From assembly GCA_004297315.1 (NCBI GenBank), contig SCTU01000225.1, positions 1 through 13,914 on the forward strand: a stretch of DNA of 13,914 bases. The letters run 5' to 3'. Below the pieces are notes generated by a model that saw only the letters and a program-made list of their open reading frames with translations, searched no databases and was not told the origin of the DNA. Below, one piece after another: positions 8,217-13,914 of this stretch (position 1 is its first letter; each line of letters starts with the position of its first letter). The DNA is from Dehalococcoidia bacterium (GTDB lineage Bacteria > Chloroflexota > Dehalococcoidia > UBA2979). Both the position numbers and the translations under genes were made by a program.

Positions 8217-8467
8217 GGAGCGGCATGACCCTCTGCGGACTGGCGGCAGGAGGGGGCTGCGAACGGCCTGGGCGGCGCGCTCGTCGGCGCAGGCTCGTCC
8301 GTTACGGCGAGAAAGGACGATGTCCGCCGCAGGCGCGCTCAAGCCCTGAGCAAAGGGCGCTCCAGGGGTTGCACCTCAACCGGTTGGTTTGCCCGACCGC
8401 GTGCCGAGGCGGCCTGGGTGCGGCTCTGCCCCGGTCTTGTGGCCAGCGCATTTCAAGAGGAGTCCCG

Positions 8468-9781
8468 CTACTGGAGAAGGCCTTCGGGAATGTTCTCGAT
8501 CACGCCCGCCGCGCGCAGCCGTGCGATTTCCTCATCGCTCTTGCTGAGAATCTCTCTCAGCATGTACTCGGTGTGTTCACCCAGCGCGGGGGCAGCCGCG
8601 TAGATGGCTGCCGGAGTGCGACTGTAGTTCCACGCCTCGCCCGCCAGAATGTGGCGCCCGACTGACGAGTGGTTGACCTCAGCCCAGAACCCACGCGCGT
8701 TCAGGTGCGGGTCGTCCACGACGCGGCGGTTGTCGGCGCACACGCCGGCCGCGACCCCATGCTGCTGGAGGACGGTCATCGCCTCGTCGGCGGCATGTTG
8801 CTGTGTCCATGCGGTGATGACGGCGTCGATCGCGTCGTGGTGCTGGGCGCGCAGGTCGTGAGTCGGATACTGCGTGAGCAGGTCGGCACGGCCGATCGCC
8901 GTGCACAGACCTCGCCACTCCGCGTCGGAGCCGACGGCGAGGGCCACCCACGCGTCGTCACCCGCGCAGCGGTACGCCCCCGAGGGCGCCATATAGTCGT
9001 CGCGGTTCCCGATCCAGGTCGGATCCTGCCCGGTCATCTGGTAGGCAAGGACGGACTCGCCCGTCCAGCCGATCGTCGCTTCGCGCTGCGAGAGGTCGAT
9101 GTACTGTCCGCGCCCGGTCTTCCGGCGGTGCATCAGCGCGGTCATGATGTAGCTCGCGGTGTGCATCCCCGCGATCGGGTCGCCGTAGTTGATCCCGGTC
9201 TTCATCGGCGTGTCGTCGCCCCGGTAGCCGGTGCGTGCAACGATCCCCCCGAGCTGCTCGATGGCGACGCCATAGCCGACGTACTTCGCCTCCGGCCCGC
9301 CGTTACCGGACGGGGGCATCGAGACGAAGATGACATCCTCGTTGACCGCCCGGATCACGTCGTAGCCAAAGCCCATGCGCTCGAAGACGCCGCCGCCGAA
9401 GTTCTCGACGACGACGTCCGCGAGTTCGGCAAGCTCCATGAAGACCGCGCGCCCCTCGGGCATCAGGATGTTCATGCAGACACCGAGCTTGTTCCGGTTG
9501 TACTTGTTGAAGTAGCCGTTGCGGTTCCACGGGTCGGCGCCTGGATCGCCGCCCGCGTAGAGGCTGAGCGGCGAAGAAGACGGCGGAGGGACCGCCGGCC
9601 CGCGGACCGAGTCGAGTTGTCGGTTCGCCTCGATCTTGATGATCGTGGCGCCGAGGTCCCCCAGCAGCTTGGTGCAGTACGGGCCGGCCCAGACCATCGA
9701 GCAGTCAAGCACGACAAGTCCCGTCAGCGGACCCTGCTGCCCCGGGCGAAGCGGTACCGCGCCCGATCCGGTAGTCGTCAT
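8468..9781 (-). CDS. Class III CoA-transferase (CaiB/BaiF family), catalytic subunit of pair 1
   Basis: A 437-residue family III CoA-transferase. Visible: GPLTGLVVLDCSMVWAGPYC (17-36), LGDLGATIIKIE (40-51), the linker DVVVENFGGGVFERMGFGYD (122-141), and the catalytic-Asp motif PMKTGINYGDPIAG with D201. GRGQYIDLSQREA follows, with the late segment GEHTEYMLREIL. The Asp forms a glutamyl/aspartyl-type acyl-enzyme anhydride and thioester in the family. An insertion of about 25 residues (65-90, Pro/Ser/Gly rich) is unusual. Its ATG overlaps the upstream gene's stop (ATGA, 9778-9781), so the two are coupled. It resembles the Asp-containing protein at 11244-12512 more than its own partner. Substrate and CoA donor are unknown. 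Confidence 0.92.
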   Translation of the reverse strand: MTTTGSGAVPLRPGQQGPLTGLVVLDCSMVWAGPYCTKLLGDLGATIIKIEANRQLDSVRGPAVPPPSSSPLSLYAGGDPGADPWNRNGYFNKYNRNKLGVCMNILMPEGRAVFMELAELADVVVENFGGGVFERMGFGYDVIRAVNEDVIFVSMPPSGNGGPEAKYVGYGVAIEQLGGIVARTGYRGDDTPMKTGINYGDPIAGMHTASYIMTALMHRRKTGRGQYIDLSQREATIGWTGESVLAYQMTGQDPTWIGNRDDYMAPSGAYRCAGDDAWVALAVGSDAEWRGLCTAIGRADLLTQYPTHDLRAQHHDAIDAVITAWTQQHAADEAMTVLQQHGVAAGVCADNRRVVDDPHLNARGFWAEVNHSSVGRHILAGEAWNYSRTPAAIYAAAPALGEHTEYMLREILSKSDEEIARLRAAGVIENIPEGLLQ

Positions 9782-11040
9782 CTCGCGCCGCCAATCGCTT
9801 TACCTGGATCTCGAGGCGCACCGCCGAACGCGCCTTCGGCCGACAGACGCGCCCGCGAATCAGAACCGTGGCCGAGCGCCTCGACCACCTCGTCCGTGTG
9901 TTCGCCCAGTAGCGGCGCGCGACGCGATTCCCACAGGCCATCCGTGAAATGCGCCGCGACGGATGGGTAGTGGAGCGTCCCCGCAACTGGGTGCTCGACC
10001 GTGTGGAAGAACTCGCGGTACTGGAGTTGTTCGTTGCGGAAGAGGTCGGCCGGCGTGGCGACGTAACCAAACGGCAGGCCAAGCGCTTGCGCCTGTTGGT
10101 AGATCTCCTCCTTGTTGTGGGTGACCAACCAAGGGAGCATCAGCGCGTCGATCTCGTCGCGCAGCTCACTCTGGGAACCAGCCTGCTGGTAGCGGCTGTC
10201 CGCGAGCAGAGGTTCCTCCATCAGCGTGGCGACATTTGCCCAGCGACGCAGCGGGCCGGACACGACGCCGACGAATCCGTCCGCGCAGGGATAGATGCCC
10301 CACGCAGCCCGGGACCCATTACCGGCGCGTGGGTAGACCTGGCCCGCGTAGATGTATGCCATGTCGGTCATTTCGAGCAGCGATGTGGCGTGCTCGAACA
10401 CCGAGACGTCAACGTGCTGACCAAGGCCAGACGAGGCCCGCTCCCAGAGTCCCGCCAGTGTCGCGATGTGCGCGTTCTGGCCGGCGCCGTACTGGCCGAG
10501 ATAGCCGCCGTTCTTCAGCGGCTCCCGGTCCGGCTCGCCGGTGATGTACATCAGGCCGCTGAGCGCGTAGGTGGTGATCTCCCAGCCCACATACTGCGAG
10601 TAGGGCCCGGTCTGACCGAACGGCGTGATGGAGACATACAGCAGCCGGGGGAACTCCTCCCTCAACTGCTCATAGCCGAACCCGAGGTCAGCAAGCGCAC
10701 CGGGGCGGAAGCTTTCGATCAGCACGTCAGCGGTGGCGAGCAACTCACGCAGGATTGCCCGCCCCGCCTCCGTGGTGAGGTCGAGCGTGACGGAGCGCTT
10801 GCCCTGGTTGAGATAGAGGTGGAACGCGCCAGTTTCGAGGTTCGGTGTTGAATCGGCAAACGGTGCCCAGCGTCGAATGGGGTCGCCGTCGGGCGGCTCC
10901 ACCTTGATGACGTCTGCCCCGAACCCGGCCAGGATTCGGCCGCAGTACGGGCCGGCGATGTACTGGGACAGGTCGACCACCCGGATACCTGTCAGCGGTC
11001 CCTCCATGCGCTCCCTGCCCTCCGGAAAACCAAGGTTCAT
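9778..11040 (-). CDS. Class III CoA-transferase homologue lacking the catalytic Asp, non-catalytic subunit of pair 1
   Basis: A 420-residue CaiB/BaiF-family protein with GPLTGIRVVDLSQYIAGPYC (14-33), AGFGADVIKVEPPDGDP (38-54), SVTLDL (83-88), DVLIESFRPGALADLGFGYE (105-124) and GEHTDEVV near the end. The motif that should carry the nucleophile reads PLKNGGYLGQYGAG (174-187), with Gln183 where Asp is expected. The rest of the fold is intact and there is no frameshift, so it is not a decayed gene. It ends in a 4-nt overlap with the Asp-containing gene, suggesting a heteromer in which this subunit is structural or substrate-binding. The start at 11040 has GAGG 6 nt upstream; ATG 11007 (MEGPLTG) fits the family N-terminus equally well and would give 409 residues. 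Confidence 0.9.
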   Translation of the reverse strand: MNLGFPEGRERMEGPLTGIRVVDLSQYIAGPYCGRILAGFGADVIKVEPPDGDPIRRWAPFADSTPNLETGAFHLYLNQGKRSVTLDLTTEAGRAILRELLATADVLIESFRPGALADLGFGYEQLREEFPRLLYVSITPFGQTGPYSQYVGWEITTYALSGLMYITGEPDREPLKNGGYLGQYGAGQNAHIATLAGLWERASSGLGQHVDVSVFEHATSLLEMTDMAYIYAGQVYPRAGNGSRAAWGIYPCADGFVGVVSGPLRRWANVATLMEEPLLADSRYQQAGSQSELRDEIDALMLPWLVTHNKEEIYQQAQALGLPFGYVATPADLFRNEQLQYREFFHTVEHPVAGTLHYPSVAAHFTDGLWESRRAPLLGEHTDEVVEALGHGSDSRARLSAEGAFGGAPRDPGKAIGGAR

Positions 11041-11243
11041 GTCCTGCCTCGACGGACTCTAGTGATCGAGGTCGTCTTTGGCGAGATCGCCCCTCAGACC
11101 GGGTGCGTATGCCGCCGCTCCCGTTGACGGTCGCGCTCGAATGGGTCGGGCAGATGAGGAGGTCGCTGCTCCCCCGAGCCTACGAAGGCATGTGCGGACT
11201 GTCTCACGGGCGACCTGTGAAGCGGGAGCCCGTTTGGGCAGAA
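11041..11243. other. Spacer between the two CoA-transferase pairs
   Basis: This 203-bp gap has no credible gene. Next to the following gene's start, on the minus strand, CCTCGA (11071-11066) and TCGAGG (11052-11047) can pair over a 13-nt loop and would hide the GAGG ribosome binding site for ATG 11040. Near the other end a short GCCC-GTTT-GGGC hairpin (11228-11239) lacks a U-tract. No clear promoter was found, so I cannot say whether the second pair has its own transcript. Confidence 0.4.
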
Positions 11244-12512
11244 CTAATCCGGCGGGCCCATGCCCGAAACGCCGCTCCGTACCAGCTCGTCCACTTCGGC
11301 GGCAGGCATGCCGAGAAGCTCCTGCAGAACCTCGTAGGTGTGCTCACCCTGGAGCGGTGCGGGCCGGAACTTGTCGGCCGGCGTGCGCGAGAAGTGCATC
11401 GGAAGAGTCGCGTGTACCCATTGCCCCGACTCGGGATGGACGATGTCGCGCAGGAATCCACGGGCCCGCAGGTGGGCGTCCTGTGCCACTTCAATCGAGT
11501 CCAGCACGGGAGCGGCAATCACGCCGCCTTCCAGGAGACGATGGACGACCGCATCGCGCTCCTGGCTGGTCAGCCAATGCGAGATCAACGTGTCGAGGGC
11601 GTCCTCGTGCTGTTTACGCCCAGCCATCGTGGCGAAGCGCGGATCGGCGAGCCATTCCACATGACCGGCGACCCGAGCGAGTGCCTCCCACTGCGCGTCG
11701 TCCTCGCAGCCGATCGCGACCCATTGCTCGCGGCCGACCGCCCGATAGACACCGTGCGGCGCGAAGGTCAGGTGGCGGTTACCCATTCGAGGACGTTGCT
11801 GGCCGGTGATCGCGAATTCAAGGGCAGCATCCCCGATGAACGAGAGACTCGTCTCGTGCATCGAGAGGTCGATGTACTGACCTTCGCCGGTCCGATCGCG
11901 GTGACGTAAGGCGGCCACGATGCCAAGGACGCCGTGTACCGCAGCGACCGGATCGGGATACATCTGTCCTGAGTTCAGTGGCGGTCCGTCCACGTACCCA
12001 AGCAGCGCAGACTGGCCAGACGTGGGCTCGATGGTCCCGCCGATACCCAGGACGTTCGCCCAGGGCCCGGAGTGCCCGTAGGAGGACAGCGAGGCGAGCA
12101 CGATGTCCGGTTTGACAACGCACATCGCCTCGTAACCGATGCCGAAGTTGTCGAGCACTCGAGGTGAGAAGTTCTCCGCCACGAAGTCGGCGAAGGGCAA
12201 GAGGCGCTTGAAGATGGACAGGCCATCCGGTGTCCCAAGGTCGAGGGTGATGCACCGCTTGTTCAGGCAGATGGAGTTGTAGAGGGCGCTGTTGTTCCAC
12301 GGATGCTTGGCAGTGGGCACCTGGCGCACCATTGGAGCCATGGTTGCGTCGTAGTCACCACGCCAGTTGTCTGGGCGCTTCCGCACCTCGATCTGGATGA
12401 CATCAGCGCCCATCTGACCCAGGAGCGACGTGCACCAGTTCCCTGCCCACGCCTGAGTCAACACGATGCCGCGAACCCCCGTGAGCGGGCCGGCCATTGG
12501 CGGGGCCGTCAT
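11244..12512 (-). CDS. Class III CoA-transferase (CaiB/BaiF family), catalytic subunit of pair 2
   Basis: A 422-residue CaiB/BaiF-family protein. It has GPLTGVRGIVLTQAWAGNWC (8-27), LGQMGADVIQIE (31-42), CITLDL (87-92), DFVAENFSPRVLDNFGIGYE (109-128), and the nucleophile motif PLNSGQMYPDPVAA with D187. Then come GEGQYIDLSMHETS, MGNRHLTFAPHGVYRA and FSRTPA-GEHTYEVLQELL. Many of these segments match the Asp-containing protein of pair 1 (GQYIDLS, MGNR, FSRTPA versus YSRTPA), indicating that the two are paralogues. Start ATG 12512 overlaps the preceding stop by 4 nt, with GGGAG 8 nt upstream. An internal ATG at 12497 would match the family N-terminus but break the coupling. Substrate unknown. Confidence 0.92.
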   Translation of the reverse strand: MTAPPMAGPLTGVRGIVLTQAWAGNWCTSLLGQMGADVIQIEVRKRPDNWRGDYDATMAPMVRQVPTAKHPWNNSALYNSICLNKRCITLDLGTPDGLSIFKRLLPFADFVAENFSPRVLDNFGIGYEAMCVVKPDIVLASLSSYGHSGPWANVLGIGGTIEPTSGQSALLGYVDGPPLNSGQMYPDPVAAVHGVLGIVAALRHRDRTGEGQYIDLSMHETSLSFIGDAALEFAITGQQRPRMGNRHLTFAPHGVYRAVGREQWVAIGCEDDAQWEALARVAGHVEWLADPRFATMAGRKQHEDALDTLISHWLTSQERDAVVHRLLEGGVIAAPVLDSIEVAQDAHLRARGFLRDIVHPESGQWVHATLPMHFSRTPADKFRPAPLQGEHTYEVLQELLGMPAAEVDELVRSGVSGMGPPD

Positions 12513-13633
12513 TCCCTGATCTCCCGCAGGACTTCATCGGTGTGCTCGCCGACCCTCGGAGCCAGGCTTTGGACCGTGAGCGGTGTGGCGGACGCCTTGA
12601 AGGGCGGGCCGGCGACCTCCAGCCCCGCTGCGCCGGCCACGCGAGTCCAGAAGCCACGTTCTCGTAGGTGCTCGACTTCCGCCAGTTCGGCCATCGTAAG
12701 GACCGGGCCCGCGACGACTCGTCGCACCGCCAACTCTTCGAAGAGGTCCATCTTCTTCCACTTGGCCATTTGCTCGAGGACGCGACCGCCGTACTCCTTC
12801 CGGTGCTGCCGCCGGTATTGCGCGGACTCGTAGCGCTCGTCCTCCGCGAGGTCCGGCAGGCCGAGGAGGTACATGGCGTCGCGCCAGAAGTGCGCGCGTG
12901 ACAGCGTGAGCGCGAAGTACCCGTCTGCGACCGGTTCCGGCCCGGCAAGGAGGTCGGAGTCCGAGCGGCGGGCCTGTACCTCGCCGGCGTACTGCGAACG
13001 CAGGATCGCGGGGGCAAAGAAAGCCGCCATGACCTCGAGTTCGGCCACGTCGATTTCCTGACCCTCATTGGGGTGATGGTCACGATGACGGATCGCAGCG
13101 GCAACGGCTGCTGCCGCCACGACGCCGGTCGAGTATGACGATTGCCAACCGCTCGGCTTCAGCGGCTCGCGGTCTTCGTCCCCGTTGATCGAGGCCCAGC
13201 CGCTACGCGCTGAGATGGTGAGATCATTCCCCGGCACCTCCGCCAGAGGTCCGGTCATCCCGTGGTGCGTGACGTGGGCCATCACCAGCGCTGGCAGTCC
13301 GAGCTGTGAATACTGGAGCCCCCGTCTGTTGAGTTCCGAAGGTGGCGACGAGGAAATAAGGACGTCTGCTCGATCGAGCAGTGCCTTGAGCAGTCCCTGA
13401 TCTCTCTCCCGGTCGAGATCGAGTGAGACCGATCTGCGGTCACCGAGGAAGTAGGCCGCCGCGATGCTCGACCCGTCTGGCGCGAAGGGAGCCTGACGTC
13501 GCAAGGGGTGTCCTTCAGGGCCCTCCACCATCACGACGTTGGCGCCCAGTGACGCCAGGGTGCGGCTCGACCAGGCACCCGCCGGGGTCGTTGCGATGTC
13601 TACAACGAGGAGATCGGATAGCGCTCCGCTCAC
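12509..13633 (-). CDS. Class III CoA-transferase homologue lacking the catalytic Asp, non-catalytic subunit of pair 2
   Basis: A 374-residue CaiB/BaiF-family protein, shorter than its neighbours. It has DLLVVDIATTPAGAWSSRTL (7-26), LGANVVMVEGPEGHPLRR (29-46), SVSLDL (68-73), a degenerate linker (DVLISSSPPSELNRRG instead of the usual ENFRPG type) and GEHTDEVLREI at the end. The nucleophile motif is PLKPSGWQSSYSTG (157-170) with Ser166 in place of Asp. It shares DREPLK just before this motif with the Asp-less protein of pair 1. The GTG start at 13633 is chosen because GAGGGGG (13642-13648) is 8 nt upstream and the family N-terminus starts here. A GTG at 13666 would add a Pro-rich leader. First gene of its pair, coupled to the next by ATGA. 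Confidence 0.88.
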   Translation of the reverse strand: MSGALSDLLVVDIATTPAGAWSSRTLASLGANVVMVEGPEGHPLRRQAPFAPDGSSIAAAYFLGDRRSVSLDLDRERDQGLLKALLDRADVLISSSPPSELNRRGLQYSQLGLPALVMAHVTHHGMTGPLAEVPGNDLTISARSGWASINGDEDREPLKPSGWQSSYSTGVVAAAAVAAAIRHRDHHPNEGQEIDVAELEVMAAFFAPAILRSQYAGEVQARRSDSDLLAGPEPVADGYFALTLSRAHFWRDAMYLLGLPDLAEDERYESAQYRRQHRKEYGGRVLEQMAKWKKMDLFEELAVRRVVAGPVLTMAELAEVEHLRERGFWTRVAGAAGLEVAGPPFKASATPLTVQSLAPRVGEHTDEVLREIRE

Positions 13634-13641
13634 TCTGCTAG

Positions 13642-13648
13642 CCCCCTC
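13642..13648 (-). promoter_or_regulatory. Shine-Dalgarno that decides the pair-2 first gene start
   Basis: GAGGGGG on the minus strand lies 8 nt before the GTG at 13633-13631. The alternative in-frame GTG at 13666 has no comparable site. Confidence 0.5.
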
Positions 13649-13699
13649 TGGCTTCGGAGGAGGCACGTTGCGGTCGTGGCACTCGTCTGCGGGGCGCGG

Positions 13700-13914
13700 T
13701 CAGTCGCCATTGAAAATCGGTGGCCGCTTCTCGCGGAATGCCTGGCGTCCCTCCTGTGAGTCCTTCGCGGTGGGGACCATGAGGGAGGCGAAACTATTCA
13801 GTGCGAAGGCGGTGCCGATCGGCTGGTAGAGCCCATGGTGTACCGCGTACTTCTGGAATCCCAGCACCTTGGTCGGGCCTGCCGCGATCTTCATCGCCCA
13901 CTCCCGTACCGCCT
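13700..13914 (-). CDS. Enoyl-CoA hydratase/isomerase family protein (C-terminal part, runs off the window)
   Basis: The last 70 residues of a crotonase-family protein. The frame stays open to the window edge, so the N-terminus and active site are outside. The ATG at 13894 is internal, since the frame continues upstream as AVREWAMKIAAGP. Family features are the C-terminal helices (KIAAGPTKVLGFQKYAVHHG), the acidic-helix pattern SLMVPTAKDSQEGRQAFREK and the closing KRPPIFNGD, equivalent to the usual KRxPxFxGx. It ends 66 nt before the first CoA-transferase gene on the same strand, so it may belong to the same operon. Crotonases hydrate or isomerise CoA thioesters. The reaction cannot be specified from this fragment. 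Confidence 0.88.
   Translation of the reverse strand, partial: AVREWAMKIAAGPTKVLGFQKYAVHHGLYQPIGTAFALNSFASLMVPTAKDSQEGRQAFREKRPPIFNGD

Larger units (their letters stand above)
8173..8467. other. Intergenic region between CoA-transferase and thiamine operons
   Basis: This region follows the stop of the last CoA-transferase gene and precedes the thiD riboswitch. It holds the candidate promoter and dyad at 8182-8216. It also holds a compact symmetric site at 8368-8386, where GGTTG-N5-CAACC abuts the perfect palindrome CAACCGGTTG (8377-8386). I see no credible coding frame and no classical terminator with a U-tract, so some read-through from the upstream operon is possible. Confidence 0.5.

Noticed and set aside
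8669..9970. 433-residue plus-strand open frame opposite the CoA-transferases
   Set aside because: Antisense shadow of two genes with clear family motifs; its own translation is Arg/Val/His-rich without recognisable domains.
9778..11040. Treating the Asp-less CoA-transferases as pseudogenes
   Set aside because: Both frames are intact, near full length, translationally coupled and conserved elsewhere. The loss is confined to the nucleophile region (and the linker in 12509-13633), which fits a retained subunit better than decay.
11221..11239. Possible terminator hairpin after the pair-2 catalytic gene
   Set aside because: Stem of only 4-6 bp with a tight loop and no U-tract on the minus strand; too weak to call.

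Overview
This is a high-GC bacterial window in which nearly every gene after the first 1.8 kb lies on the minus strand. Gene content (compact thiamine cluster, several class III CoA-transferases, a crotonase) would fit Chloroflexota (Dehalococcoidia or SAR202-like lineages) or a similar high-GC soil or aquatic bacterium. No rRNA or marker gene is present, so the taxonomy is only a guess. I see no mobile elements, tRNAs, CRISPR arrays or phage genes.

Layout. (1) 1-1813: the start of a small membrane protein running off the left edge (minus), a 414-bp gap with a strong dyad, then two plus-strand genes, a PhnB-like VOC protein and a RibD-C/dihydrofolate-reductase-fold protein, separated by two overlapping, mutually exclusive hairpins. 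(2) 1851-1871: a hairpin between convergent genes. (3) 1874-8172, minus: a thiamine operon in the transcribed order TPP riboswitch - thiD - thiE - thiO - thiS - thiG - tenI - thiC. Every junction is an overlap or a gap of at most 13 nt. (4) 8173-8467: leader and intergenic DNA with a candidate promoter and dyads. (5) 8468-13633, minus: four class III (CaiB/BaiF/Frc type) CoA-transferase genes arranged as two tandem, translationally coupled pairs. (6) 13700-13914: the C-terminus of an enoyl-CoA hydratase/isomerase.

The thiamine operon makes both halves of thiamine and joins them. ThiC makes HMP-P and ThiD phosphorylates it to HMP-PP. ThiO, ThiS and ThiG make the thiazole phosphate, TenI probably aromatises it, and ThiE couples the halves to thiamine phosphate. 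thiF and thiL are not in the window. The gene next to thiG, easily labelled a second thiE, reads better as thiazole tautomerase TenI. The riboswitch has no separate expression platform: the Shine-Dalgarno of thiD is inside the aptamer core and the first base of the start codon is the last base of helix P1.

The CoA-transferase block is the most unusual part. Aligning the motif around the catalytic Asp shows that in each pair the upstream gene has lost it (Ser or Gln instead) and the downstream gene keeps it. The two Asp-less proteins resemble each other, as do the two Asp-containing ones. This looks like a duplicated pseudo-subunit plus catalytic-subunit heteromer, an architecture like BbsEF (succinyl-CoA:benzylsuccinate CoA-transferase). 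The substrate is unknown; the adjacent crotonase suggests a CoA-ester degradation pathway.
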